Shown here: positions 37,105-49,010 of the stretch, in pieces | Layout: the number at the start of each line of letters is the position of its first letter | How positions within the stretch are numbered: position 1 is the stretch's first letter | NCBI GenBank assembly: GCA_030737875.1 | Contig: CM060918.1 | Span: 883,976,403-884,040,402, forward strand | Reading direction: 5' to 3' | Source: Allium sativum | Lineage: Eukaryota > Streptophyta > Magnoliopsida > Asparagales > Amaryllidaceae | Length of the DNA: 64,000 nt | Notes under the pieces: model-generated | The model's database searches: none | Seen by the model: the letters and a program-made list of their open reading frames with translations, nothing else | Told to the model about the DNA's origin: nothing | Translations under genes and position numbers: made by a program

Positions 37105-37290
37105 TAGACAGATATTGTTGTGGTTACTGGATGTGTCGGTCGGTTCCGGGTAGGTTTACACCACAAGTCTAACCTCGGGTCTTTCTGGGCTTGATGCACT
37201 AACCACCCACATTAGACAGGTATTATTGTGGTCACTGGATGTTCCGGTCGGTTGCGGGCAGTTTTACACCACAACTCAGTCTGACCTCGG
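37105..37290. repeat. Two-copy module of about 105 bases (element B, 3' LTR)
   Basis: Both copies read 'CCAC(T/C)CACATTAGACAG', 'TTGTGGT.ACTGGATGT', 'GTCGGTTCCGGG', 'TTTACACCACAA' and 'TCTAACCTCGGGT' or a close variant. The right LTR repeats this at about 43430-43630. Confidence 0.85.
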
Positions 37291-38009
37291 GTAAGGCATA
37301 CTAAATTTACATATTTACTATTTATGTAATTTTCCGTAAATCAATATAGCCTAGATCATATTCATTTGTCATGCAAATTAGCATATTTACATTCTATGCC
37401 CAAAACTTGATTTACCTATCAATCAGCCCAACTTGCAGTTTATACCAATTTAGATTTAATATTCCCCTTTTACAATTCATGCCTAATGTAGATTAATATT
37501 CCAATTTACGGTTCATGTCAAAACTAGATTTAATATTCTAGTTTACCGTTTATGTCCAAAACTTGGTTTACACGCCAATTACACACTTTGCGGCCAATTA
37601 AATTTATCAATTTATGCCCAAGTCTAATATGCATGTAAATCATTCACTATTATAGCAAATTTAGATTATGCCAACATATTTATTATGCCAAACTAACTTA
37701 ATTAAGCTACGCCCGATCCCCGCATCATAATCGTACATATAACATGATTTCACAAGTTTTCTATGTACTCATGAAATGGAACTAATCAAAAGGAATAGGG
37801 GATAAGCACAAGAATTGATATAAAAAATTAGGCAGTACAAAAATAACAGCTCCAACAGGTTCGATGTACATAATAGAGAATAGGAATAAACTAGCCAAGT
37901 TATACACTAAATATGAGATCCACATGATCAAGGGAATGGGCATAGGTGATTTGGTCCAACATAATGCCTGTTCAAGGTACGACATGATCGATTATTTGTA
38001 ACAATGGGA

Positions 38010-38325
38010 ATAGTTATAAGCAACTAACTACAATAGTCATAGGCAATTAACAATAATAATCATGGGCGACTAATCACAATAATTTCTTAACCAATGTCAT
38101 AGGCAATAGTCTCATAGTTATGATTCATAGTCATAGGCAATAATTTCATAGGCGACAGTTCATGGCCATAGTCTTAGACAAAGGTCTCATAGTCATAGTC
38201 ATAGGCAGTAGCTTCATAGGCAATAGTTTCATAGTCATAGTCATAGTCATAGGCAATATCTTTATAGGCAATAGTTTCATAGTCATAGTCTTAGGAAAAA
38301 GTCTCATAGTCATAGTCGTAAATCA
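38010..38325. repeat. CATAGTCATAGGCAATAGT tandem array (element B, 3' LTR)
   Basis: Short interlocking repeats of 'CATAGTCATAGTCATAGGCAA' and 'TAGTTTCATAGG' fill about 300 bases. The copy number differs slightly from the other LTR (about 44345-44655), showing slippage. Confidence 0.88.
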
Positions 38326-39107
38326 GATCCAAAGGCATAGATAACTTTCGATTTGACATAAGCACGAATCAAAGATAATTAACTTGCAAATTGGTATAGT
38401 TCTATATTTTGATTCATTACATTCACAATTCCAATTACACGTTCAAATCTAAGGAATAACCGAACTTATAGTGATCGGTTTAGAAAAGGCGATTTGATAT
38501 GATTCGAGTGACGTTGCTTGAAGCGGAATGCCTATGGTCCAACTTGAAGCTTTATCTTGATTTGAATCTCCAATTTGAAGAAGAACTATAACTTGTTTTA
38601 ATGGAGAATAAGATTTATTTTAATTAGGATTAAGGAAAAGTATAGGCGTAATGAAGTTGTGTGGAGAAAGTGAAGTTTGGGGGCGTTTATATAGCGTAGA
38701 ACTCAAGAATTTGGTCCAGAAATCAGCCCGGATACATAAAAATGAATTCTGCCTCGGATTTGGAAAAACAGGGCAGGTCGACCCCTAGGTCGACCTATGG
38801 GGGGAGTGGGGGAGGTCGACCCCCTGTTCGACCTGGGTCCTGGGCGGGAAATTTCCCGCCCAACCCGCTTCTGGGTTCTGTTTTGAATTTTGAATTTAGT
38901 CTCGAGCTGTTTTTAAATTTGAGCTGAAACTTCCGAAGGCCATAACTTCTTCATACGAAGTCCGATTCATGCAAACTCGGACTCTATCTCAAGCAGAATT
39001 CCGAGACAAACGCAATGGCATAACCCGTTTCCCTTAATTCTTCTCTTAAAAATTAAGTATACTTTGATTTGTTACATTAACGTTTACAGAAAATACAGGG
39101 TGTTACA

Positions 39108-39122
39108 TTCTCCCTTCCTTAA
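39108..39122 (-). other. Polypurine tract of element B
   Basis: The minus strand reads TTAAGGAAGGGAGAA next to the LTR start TGTAACACC, preceded by 'GACGAAATCCTTTAAGG'. Confidence 0.82.
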
Positions 39123-41372
39123 AGGATTTCGTCCCTAAAATCTTCAAGTTAAGAAGAATGTATCCTAACATCCAGCATCCGTCTACTCAACCATTCAATC
39201 ATAGGCATCCATTATCCCTAAAAGGATTCCTAATGCTTTCATGATTCTATGCATAGTGTGTGTACATGTCCTTATCTAATGTAAATCAGGCGGTCTACTG
39301 ATTCAGTTGACCTCCTAAATGCGAATTACGTCAGTGCCATGAGTCCATCTTGTATGCAATCCAAAAAATACATATCATTTATATATGAGTGCACAACCAT
39401 TCACTCAAATGCAACACATCAAGTTCCATCCATAAACAAATACATATATGCAAAAGCAATATGAAAGTGACTTAGCCGATCTAGTGCCTAATGTGTGTAT
39501 ATGCATCCACGAGCAACCACTAGCAACCACTTGCAACCATCAATCATAACATGTTTCAAATACATGTTTATATCCATTGGTTTCTACCTAAGAATCACGA
39601 AGATAGGACCTAGGGGATATACTTAAAAAGATGGAAACAAGAATGCCTAAAATTCCTAGCAAAAGAGATCAGGGATATACCCTCAAGAAAGAGGGTTTGA
39701 TGCGCGCATCTAGTCTTCTGTCTTCGAAGTCGCATCTTCTTGAGCTTCACTCTACTGTACCTTAACTAATTTAACTCCACGACTGCGAAGCTTCTTGACC
39801 TCCATTTCCAAAACCTACTAGTAAAGAGAGGACCTCGCTCACTTACTATGCTAGAGGGTATCCAATGTAGTCGAACTATCCTCCCGAGAAAACATATGTT
39901 AATCATGATACCAAGTGTATATACCTAAGATGATTAGAGGTATCTCCTCTACTTAGCTTATCCATCATGCTGCAAATCTGAGGGTCTAAACCTAATGGTT
40001 AATATGTGCTTATTACCTCTCTTAAGGTCAGTCTAACTTAGGGTGCCAGCCCCCAACCATTTATTTCTTACGCAAACCATCCTAGTCGAACTCGACATCC
40101 CTCAAGTACAAGCCCCAAAGGCCTAAACCAATATCAGACAAGCACCCAAGGGATACCTCCTCCGAATTTGGACGATCTATGTGAGCTGATACTAACAAAA
40201 CAACCAAACAATTGAGCATTTTACCGACTCTGGTTATCCTTGCCAATCTTGCTCCAGAATTATCGTTGATCGCATAACTGGCTTTGCCGCGTCATCTAGA
40301 TACATGTGAAAGTCTATCTCGAGTTCTTAGGGGGAAAACCCCTACCCTAGTCAAAACATCTTGCGTACTCATGGACTACACGAACAGATCGAAAATCGTC
40401 GATAGATAAGTAAAGTGATTCTAGGTAGCTAAGACAAACTGATCTTTTAGGATCGTACGAAATCTCAAGGGTATTCTCGAGGCAAGTCGAAAGTCTAATT
40501 ACCCTTGTTTCATAATTACTGGCTAACTAATCAATGCCTAGAATCAACCCATAACCCAAATACATAAGCATAAATATAGCTATTCTCAAATCCTCACAAG
40601 TCAAAGATAAATGGGTCAAACCAGCAATTGGATTTGAGACTATAATGGGATCCTCTACTACACAATATCTAGGGTGCAGAGACTCAACTATGGAAGAAGA
40701 TATATATACGGATGTGAAGCGCTAAAATCGGAAGAAGTACTAATAGGATAATCAAAAAGGAAGAACTCTTTCAACCAAAATCTTACTGCCTCTTTCTCTC
40801 AGGTATGCTGGTGGTGAGAGCATGCACTCGCCTTCCGGAAAATCCTGTCCCTTGTTCTTGCCCTTGCCCTTAATTATACAACCCGTTATACCAAAATAAA
40901 GATACTCCCTCTTGTCTTTCCTCCCCTCCTTTGTGAACCAAGTCCACATCCATGGGTTCTTCATCCTTATGTTGTGCTCCTTAGCCAAACCCACTCATTC
41001 TCAACTTTACCACCCTTGTGTAATTTGTTGACATGTCTCTCGGAAGCTTCCTTTATCGCACGGAGAATCCTACAAAGCTCAAAAGAAAATTACGGCTATA
41101 GATGGAAGTTCGGCACTTATTTTCCCTTTGACAAGTGTAGTAGTCTCATCAAGCCTACAGAACAATGTCGCGATGAGGTTACCTCCCACAAAGCCAGGAG
41201 CCCCGGAGACTCAGGAAAGAAGGAAACAAGGACTCAAACAAAGGATCAAAAGATAGTGCATATGACTTTAGGGAATATGCCTCTAAAACAAAACTTTTCT
41301 TTTGTAAATGCTTCTTTTGAAACTGTTTTGAAAATAAATTTTCAAATCTTTTATCTGATCCGGTAACCTTCA

Positions 41373-41384
41373 GCTCTGATACCA
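41373..41384 (-). other. Primer-binding site of element B
   Basis: GCTCTGATACCA on the + strand is the exact complement of TGGTATCAGAGC, the plant initiator tRNA-Met primer site. Two bases separate it from the LTR at 41387. Confidence 0.93.
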
Positions 41385-41386
41385 AG

Positions 41387-44300
41387 TGAAACACCCCACC
41401 TCTTTTAAGGTCACTCTCAAAGGGAATGCCTTAATTTCGGTGGAGAATTATAGGTAAAAGATGCAGATAAATTACAAGACAGACAATTAAAGCAGCGGCA
41501 AATAAATAAAACTTTATTTCATTGATAAACAGCTTGTACAAAGATTGTTTTACAATACCAAAGTATCCTGTCTTGTTTACAAAAATAAGGAAGCATAAAA
41601 TGATTTCCCCAAATAAAGCATGAGCCAGCCATAGCAGTAGAAGAGAGAGTCCAAGGCAACACGTCAATGAGTCTTCAAGCCTGGAAAGAGTAACGGTCTA
41701 AACAAACCTGAGCTATTCCCTCCCTGACTACCTTGGGGGGGGGGGGGACGGAAGAAAAGAGGCGAAAGCAAACTAGGTCAGACATAAAGTCTAGTAAGTC
41801 CAGTGATTCTTAGTATTTAAACGAGGAAAAGGGTCATGACATGAATAAACTAAATATAAGACTAAACCATAGTAACAAGATAATATGGGATAAGCATGGG
41901 ATATGGCAAGATAAACTGAATGTACCGATAAACTGAATGTACTGATAAACTGAATGTACTGATAAACTGAATGCTCTTCTACTCCTTCTCTGCTTCGCAA
42001 GTACCTTGTTTATAATGATTTCTATATCTCTGCACTACCTAACTGGTGTCCAAACTAGTAATCTATGATCATATGATAACGTGATCCCAATCCCCGTATT
42101 TGCGGTTGCCTTCAGGTGTACATCTATTATGGGGATTCCGTTTATTACCTAGATCTAATCTAGGGTTTACTATCGAGTGCTTACTAGATTCAACCAGGGT
42201 TTACGCTACCCAGGGCCACTGGGGTTTATGCTACCTAATGAACGCTTCTCGGATTCAGGGTTTACGCGACCTAGGTCCAACTAGGGATTATGCTACCTAC
42301 TTGTATTAAGTTTCCATGTGTCTGTGTCAGTCGGCCCTCTCTTGCGTGTAGATACTCTGTGCTGGCCACACCATAAGGTGTATCAAGCCTTATGATAGTG
42401 ACCCGACACGATTCAAGATGCACAGTGTATAACTACTGGTACCCAGTGCCTTCTTTTTCCATTCCGGAGTACGTGCACGCCCGTAAACCGTCGGAACCTG
42501 CACTAACGTACCCCCTGCCGCTATTTTTGACCGCTTATAATCAACCCAGCAATCGTGCCCTACCCTGCCTAGTTTCAGGGTACCATGATACATCTATGTG
42601 GGTTACTGCTGAAATGGGTCCCCGTTACTAGGGTTTCTTGCTAGTTAAGTTTGTGGGCCTATATATACAAATATTACCCACCTATATGAGATGTACTGAA
42701 CCCTCCCACCGATTCTAGCATGTTTTCTTAACAGTTAAGTTTGTGGGCCTATATGTACTAATATTACCCACCTACCCAATGTGCACTTAACCTTCCCACG
42801 GATTCAAGCATGTTTATTTAATGGTTAAGTTTTTGTAGGCCTATATTTACTAATATTACCCACCTACACGACGTGTACTTAACCTCCTACTCGTCAAGTC
42901 GTGTTGGTTAAGTGGTTCTTATTAACTTAACCTTTCTTACTTATCATGTTGGATTGGTTAAGTGTGATTTATTAACTTAACCCTGTTCATTTATCAGGCT
43001 ATATTGGTTAAGTATTTCCCATTTAACTTAAACCCATTCGCTCATCAAGTTATATTGATCAAGTGTCATTAATCAATTCAAGTTAACTTAACTCATCCAC
43101 CCGTCACGTCATGTTGGTTAAGTGTTTCCTTCTGGTGTTGACTTGACCCTACCTCAAGTCATGTTATATTGATTAAGTGTTGTTCGCGTGTTAACTTAAC
43201 CCTATCATCTGCTTAACTAACATGTTACAACGGTTAAGTGTTATAAATTTACTTAACCTCATCCACTTGTCTAATGAACATGTTGTAACGGTTAAGTGTT
43301 CTAATTTGACTTAACCTCCCACTTGCCTAGCAAACATGTTATTACGGTTAAGTGTTTCCCTAATTACTTAACCTCACCATTTCTAGCTTGATTTATTCAT
43401 GAGCCTAAATTAATTAATTGAAGCACCAACCACTCACATTAGACAGATATTGTTGTAGTTACTGGATGTCCCGGTCGGTTCCGGGCAGGTTTACACCACA
43501 ACTCAGTCTAACCTCGGGTCTTTCTGGGCTTGATGCACTAACCACCCACATTAGACAGGTACTGTTGTGGTCACTGGATGTGCCGGTAGGTTCCGGGCAG
43601 TTTTACACCACAACTCAGTCTAACCTCGGGTTAGGTATACTAAATTTACATATTTACTATTTATGTAAATTTTCCGTGAATCAATTGAGCCTAGATCATA
43701 TTCATTTGTCATGCAAATTAGCATATTTATATTCTATGCCCAAAACTTGATTTACCTATCAATCGGCCCAACTTGCAGTTTATACCAATTTAGATTTAAT
43801 ATTCCCCTTTTACAATTCATGCCTAATGTAGATTAATATTCCAATTTACGGTTCATGTCAAAACTAGATTTAATATTCTAGTTTACCGTTTATGTCAAAA
43901 ACTTGGTTTACACGCCAATTACACACTTTGCGGCCAATTAAATTTATCAATTTATGCCCAAGTCTAATATGCATGTAAATCGTTCACTATTATAGAAAAT
44001 TTAGAGTATGCCAACATATTTATCATGCCAAACTAACTTAATTAAGCTATGCCCAATCCCCGCATCATAATCGTACGTAAAATATGATTTCATAAGTTTT
44101 CTATGTACTCATGAAATGGCACTAATCAAAAGGAATAGGGGATAAGCACAAGAATTGATATAAAAGATTAGGCAGTACAAAAAAACGGCTCCAACAGGTT
44201 CGATGTACATAATAGTGAATAGGAATAAACTAGCCAAGTTACGCACTAAATATGAGATCCACATGATCAAGGGAATGGGCATAGGTGATTTGATCCAACA

Positions 44301-45431
44301 TAATGCCAGTTTAAGGTACGACATGATCGGTTATTTGTAACAATGGGAATAGTCATAAGCAACTAACTACAATAGTCATAGGTAATTAACCATAATAGTC
44401 ATGGGCGACTAATCACAATAATTTCTTAACCAATGTCATAGGCAATAGTCTCATAGTTATGATTCATAGTCGTAGGCAATAATTTCATAGGCGACAGTTC
44501 ATGGCCATAGTCCTAGACAAAGGTCTCATAGTCATAGTCATAGGCAATAGCTTCATAGGCAATAGTTTCATAGTCATAGTCATCGGCAATAGCTTTATAG
44601 GCAATAGTTTCATAGTCATAGTCTTAGGCAAAAGTCTCATAGTCATAGTCGTAAATCAGATCCAAAGGCATAGATAACTTTCGATTTGACATAAGCATGA
44701 ATCAAAGATAATTAACTTGCAAATTGGTATAGTTCTATATTTTGATTCATTACATTCACAATTCCAATTACACGTTCAAATCTAAGGAATAACCGAACTT
44801 ACAGTGATCGGTTTAGAAAAGGCGATTTGCTATGATTCGAGTGACGTGGTTTGAAGCGGAATGCCTATGGTCCAACTTGAAGCTTTATCTTGATTTGAAT
44901 CTCCAATTTGAAGTAGAACTATAACTTGTTTTAATGGAGAATAAGATTTATTTTAATTAGGATTGAGGCCGAGTATAGGCGTAATGAAGTTGTGTGGAGA
45001 AAAAGAAGTTTGGGGGCGTTTATATAGCGTAGAACTCATGAATTTGGTACAGAAATCAGCCCGGATACATAAAAATGAATTCTGCCCCGGATCTGTAAAA
45101 ACAGAGCAGGTTGACCCCCAGGTCGACCTGTAGGGGGGAGGTCGACCCCCTGTTGACCTGGGTCCTAGGCGGGAAATTTCCCGCCTAGCCCGCTTCTGGG
45201 TTTTGTTTTGAATTTTTAATTCAGTTTCGAGCTGTTTTTAAATTTGAGCTGAAACTTCCGAAGGCCATGACTTCTTCATACCAAGTCCGATTCATGCAAA
45301 ATCGGACTCTATCTCAAGCAGAATTCCGAGACGAACGCAATGGCATAACCCGTTTCCTTAATTCTTCTCTTAAAAATTAAGTATACTTTGATTTGTTACA
45401 TTAACGTTTACAGAAAATACGGTGTGTTACA
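41387..45431 (-). repeat. Element B 5' LTR
   Basis: 4045 bases, TGAAACACCCC...GTGTGTTACA (+ strand), with the same modules as the left copy: G-run about 41734, hairpin array 42643-43373, two-copy module about 43430-43630, CATAG array about 44345-44655, GTCGAC cluster 45106-45165 (two of its sites decayed) and conserved block 45262-45355. Confidence 0.93.
42643..43373. repeat. GGTTAAGT...ACTTAACC array (element B, 5' LTR)
   Basis: Second copy of the element B array. A few arms have point changes (e.g. TACTGAACC, GATTAAGT). Confidence 0.9.
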
Positions 45432-45436
45432 AACTT
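45432..45436. repeat. Target-site duplication AACTT (right, element B)
   Basis: Pairs with 35048-35052. Confidence 0.9.
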
Positions 45437-46092
45437 TTACCTCGAGATCCATTATTTGAATTTTTCTCCTTTGTCCTGCCACGAAAAGACATGCTTTCGG
45501 CTTGAGAGCTTGATCCATTTGAAGACACCAGTTGTTTCATTTTCTCCTTGGCGTGCAAGGCTTCATAAACGTCATTTAGAGTGAGAGTATCATGACTATA
45601 TAATATGGTATCTCTAAAATTTGAGTAAGTGCTGGGCAGAGAACATAAAAGGATTAAACCCAAATCTTCATCATCATATTTGACTTCCATTGCAGCCAAG
45701 TCAGAAACAATCTCTTTAAAATCAGAAATATGGTCGAGCAAATTAGCTCCCTCTTGCAATTTGTGCAGAAACAACTTTTGTTTGAGATGCATCTTACTTG
45801 TGAGATCCTTGGTTATGCAAATTGACTCCAGTTTCAGCCAAAGAGAAGCAGCTGTCTTCTCGTTCAAAACTTCTTGCAAAATATTATTGTGTAGATGAAG
45901 CTGAATTTGTAACAAAGCCTTCCGATCCTTTCTCTTCTCATCATCGGTCCATAGTTCAAATCTCTTGTTCCCGAATCCATCCAATGCATCATCATAATCA
46001 GCTTGTGCGAGCAACGCCCGCATCTTCACTTGCCACAATGAGAATCGAGTGTTCCGATCCAATAGCGGAAGATCATACTTTAACGACGCCAT
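45437..46092 (-). pseudogene. Copia Gag, N-terminal two thirds
   Basis: I place the start at the ATG at 46090-46092, 15 bases inside the primer site, giving MASLKYDLPLLDRNTRFSLW; the open frame itself runs further upstream into the LTR but that part is not Gag. Conserved Gag blocks follow: KDRKALLQIQLHLHNNILQE, EKTAASLWLKLESICITKDL, MHLKQKLFLHKLQEG, DLGLILLCSLPSTYSNFRDT and YEALHAKEKMK, then a Ser/Gly/Arg-rich tail. This is a Ty1/copia capsid (UBN2/retrotrans-gag type). The frame is open to the element B insertion point, and the zinc knuckle continues at 35052. Gag builds the virus-like particle in active relatives. Confidence 0.94.
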
Positions 46093-46107
46093 GTTGAACG
46101 AACCAGC

Positions 46108-46120
46108 GCTCTGATACAAC
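46108..46120 (-). other. Primer-binding site of copia element
   Basis: The + strand GCTCTGATACAAC gives GTTGTATCAGAGC, close to the tRNA-Met primer site TGGTATCAGAGC with a change at the 3' side. One base separates it from the LTR at 46122. Confidence 0.8.
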
Positions 46121-46171
46121 TTGTTAATAAATAAATGATTAATGAAGCAAGCAAAAATACAATCACACACT

Positions 46172-46176
46172 AGATT
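46172..46176. repeat. Target-site duplication AGATT (left, solo LTR)
   Basis: AGATT here and at 52063-52067. The uninterrupted site CTAGATTTAACGTGG is seen in the other copia LTR near 20411. Confidence 0.93.
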
Positions 46177-47044
46177 TGTAACGACCCAGAAAATCTGAAC
46201 CAATTTAAAATTTTTAAATTGGCTAAAATAATGGATTTTAAATATTTAAAATAAATATTTTAAATAATGGCGATGAAAACTGAGTTTGAATCGACAATTG
46301 AAAACGAATATAATTAATTATAATTATATATAGAATTGAAAATGGCGCGGTAGTTCGATAATTCGATTTCAAACTTCAATTGAATATACCGGGTGCAAAA
46401 CAATCCGGATTTTAGTGAAACCAAAAACATTAGGATCTAATTGATGATATCTTTCCAACGAATCTGACCAATCGAAATTTGATAGCGGGAATCAAAAGAT
46501 ATGTCCAGTTGAAAATTCTGAATAGTCGCTATGGAATTCAGGCCCTTAAAAATGGACATTTTGCAAATGACCTCGGATTTCGACGAAACCACTTTTGTTG
46601 GATCCGCAGTGTCAAGTTATTGTTATGTTTCAAATTTCATAATTTTTCGAATCAATATGTGAGCGTGGCAAAGGAAAACGCGTTTGACCGGTTTCAGTTG
46701 ATTTTAATCGACTGGAAATTGACCATTTTTCAAACGGTCTCAGAATTTGACGAAACTAGTTTTGTTAGGACCGTATCGTCAATACGAAGCTAGAAAATAT
46801 TTTTCGAGAATTTTTAGAGTTAGTATGTGACCCCGGTAATTTGAAATGTACGTTTAAAATTCAACATAGTGATTTAAATGTAAATTCAAAAGGAAACTGA
46901 TTGTAACGATCAAATCAGCTTGCGATACATATCCCATTGTGTTCGGAATGGGGGTAAAACGCTATGGACGACAGTCGGTGGGTCCCATTTCGACTTCGAA
47001 TAAAAAGTCAACTTTTAAATAGAAATTTAATAATAATAATAATT

Positions 47045-47052
47045 TATATAAA
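47045..47052 (+). promoter_or_regulatory. Candidate TATA box of family-C LTR
   Basis: TATATAAA lies about 870 bases into the LTR and is followed within 40 bases by a (CT)n pyrimidine tract (about 47060-47090), a common plant transcription-start context. If it is used, U3 is about 0.9 kb and R plus U5 about 5 kb. Confidence 0.55.
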
Positions 47053-47074
47053 CCCTTTTCTCTCTCTCTCTCTC

Positions 47075-47350
47075 CTCACTTTCTCTCTGCCGTTCGAAAA
47101 AAAAAGAAAACCCTAAATCAGTCGACGAAGGCGCCACCGCTCTGACGACCCACGACCGCCGCGCCTCCATCTCCTCCTTCCCGATCCTCTCCACCTCGCG
47201 ACGCACCCGAACCTCTCCACCTCGCGACGCACCCAAACCCCCCCTGAAGCATCGCGACACATCCGCCGCCCCCCTCGAAGCCAGCTTCGCCTGCTCCTCC
47301 TCCTGCCGCCGACTCTGACGACGCCTCCCCCCTTCTTCGCAGATAAGGTA
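47075..47350 (+). other. GC-rich transcribed leader ending in a splice donor (inferred)
   Basis: 'AAAACCCTAAATC' is followed by a C-rich stretch with CCGCC/CCTCC runs and ends at 'GCAGATAAG|GTAAGTTA', a near-ideal donor. AT-rich, T-tract DNA follows. The matching segment at 1-226 also ends in a donor. No coding signature is visible. Confidence 0.5.
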
Positions 47351-48396
47351 AGTTATTGTTATTTTATTTTCATTTTAAATTCTGATTTTTTTTTTTAAAA
47401 AAGAAAACTGATTTTAAAAAGGATAGAAAACTGATTTTAAAAAGGATTTAAAACTGATTTTTCAAAAGGTTTAAATCTGATTTTAAAAAGGTATTAAAAC
47501 TGATTTTTAAAAAAGTATTAAAACTGATTTTTAAAAGGTTTTGAAACAGATTTGAATTTTAAAAAGGAAAAGATTTGAACTTTAAATAGAAAAAGATTTG
47601 AACTTGGATGGAAAAGATCATATTTTTAAAATAGAAAAGACGGAATTTTTATTAAGTAGAAGAAGTAAGACATGATTTTTATATTTTTTTTAAAGCAATA
47701 AAAATATGATTTTTACATCATAGGAATATTAAAAATATAATCTTTATTTTTGAAAAGGCGGAATCTATATTTTTGAAATGCAATTTTTATATATTGAATA
47801 ACATAGTAAAAATTCGATTTTTACATATGTAGAGAATACGAGCAACGAAAGAGACAGAAAGGCGAGATTGGCGAAGATTTCTATAAAGGAAGAGTCGTGG
47901 TATTGGATAGCTATCTGTGAGAATTTCTCACTCTTCAATTTCTTTTCTATAATTATATATATGTGTTGAAATAAAAGTGAATTGCTATATATACATATAT
48001 ATATATATATATACGCCCCTCGTCCACAAACCATGGACGATATTTATTGGTTGAAATTGTTGTGAAAATTGATTGATAGCGAATGATTGTTTGGGATTGT
48101 TTGTGATTGATATTGGTTGATTGTGGTTGAAAAATACCCATTTGTGGTTGAGAAATATTTGGTTGAAACCACATAGGATTAGTTGTGGAAATGAAATAAA
48201 TATATACATGCCGCCTGCGTGCGAACTAGATGCATGATTCCCATTGTCAAAAACCGCGAGGTTTTAAGGTAGAGCGAGGAGCCGTACTAGGGACGGTCCC
48301 GGTTTTAACTACCCTGCCGTTATGCTGCCGAAATTTTGAATAATATTCGTGTGTTTGAATTATTTTCATATGCTTAAACTATATTTATTCATTGAA

Positions 48397-49010
48397 TAGA
48401 AAACATTCATGTGTTGAATTGATATTCATTCGTTGATTAGAAATTCATGTGTTGAATGGTATTCATATTTTGAAATAAATTGTTTGATAATAAAAATCAT
48501 ATTTTTATCTATATATAGAAACTATAGAAAACATTCATGTGTTGAATTGATATTCATTCGTTGATTAGAAATTCATGTGTTGAATGGTATTCATATTTTG
48601 AAATAAATTGTTTGATAATAAAAATCACATTTTTATCTATATATAGAAACTATAGAAAACATTCATGTGTTGAATTGATATTCATTCGTTGATTAGAAAT
48701 TCATGTGTTGAATGGTATTCATATTTTGAAATTAATTGGTTGATAATAAAAATCACCTTTTATCTATATATAAAAACTATAGAAAACATTCATGTGTTGA
48801 ATTGATATTCATTCGTTGATTAGAAATTCATGTGTTGAATGGTATTCATATTTTGAAATAAATTGGTTGATAATAAAAATCACCTTTTATCTATATATAA
48901 AAACTATAGAAAACATTCATGTGTTGAATTGATATTCATTCGTTGATTAGAAATTCATGTGTTGAATGGTATTCATATTTTGAAATAAATTGTTTGATAA
49001 TACAAATCAC
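48397..49010. repeat. 127-base tandem repeat, about five copies
   Basis: 'ACTATAGAAAACATTCATG' recurs at 48521, 48649, 48776 and 48903, spacing 127-128, with an incomplete first copy from about 48397. Later copies carry a shared change (CACCTTTTATC for CACATTTTTATC), which shows the order of duplication. I did not see this array expanded in the copy at 1-5365. Confidence 0.93.

Larger units (their letters stand above)
35053..39107 (-). repeat. Element B 3' LTR
   Basis: 4055 bases, TGAAACACCCT...GGTGTTACA (+ strand). Modules: G-run block about 35400, hairpin array 36306-37038, two-copy module 37105-37290, CATAG-rich tandem array about 38010-38325, GGTCGACC cluster 38776-38842 and conserved block 38937-39032. 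Confidence 0.93.
39108..41386 (-). other. Element B internal region, no recognisable retroviral domain
   Basis: 2279 bases. A minus-strand frame at 40752-40994 (starting MGLAKEHNIRMKNPWMW) is Lys/Arg-rich and near the primer site, where gag would start, but I cannot match it to a family. Small segments resemble the element A interior (the stretch around 39480-39570 and that around 26520-26610). Otherwise it is AT-rich with scattered stops. Confidence 0.7.
35053..45431 (-). mobile_element. Element B: non-autonomous LTR retrotransposon with 4.0 kb LTRs
   Basis: Direct repeats 35053-39107 and 41387-45431 enclose 2279 internal bases. A perfect primer site (41373-41384), a purine tract after 39107 and the AACTT duplication give minus orientation. 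No gag or pol domain is identifiable. B is related to A: both LTRs contain, in the same order, a G-run block, a GGTTAAGT/ACTTAACC array, a duplicated 'CTAACCTCGGGT' module, a GTCGAC cluster and the terminal conserved block, but with clearly different sequence between them. The two B LTRs differ more than A's do, so B is probably the older insertion. Confidence 0.93.

Noticed and set aside
35763..42631. Matching open frames in both B LTRs (e.g. 35763-35972 with 42100-42309, 36055-36294 with 42392-42631)
   Set aside because: LTR duplication explains the pairing. The peptides have no recognisable domain, and the equivalent place in element A lacks the frame.
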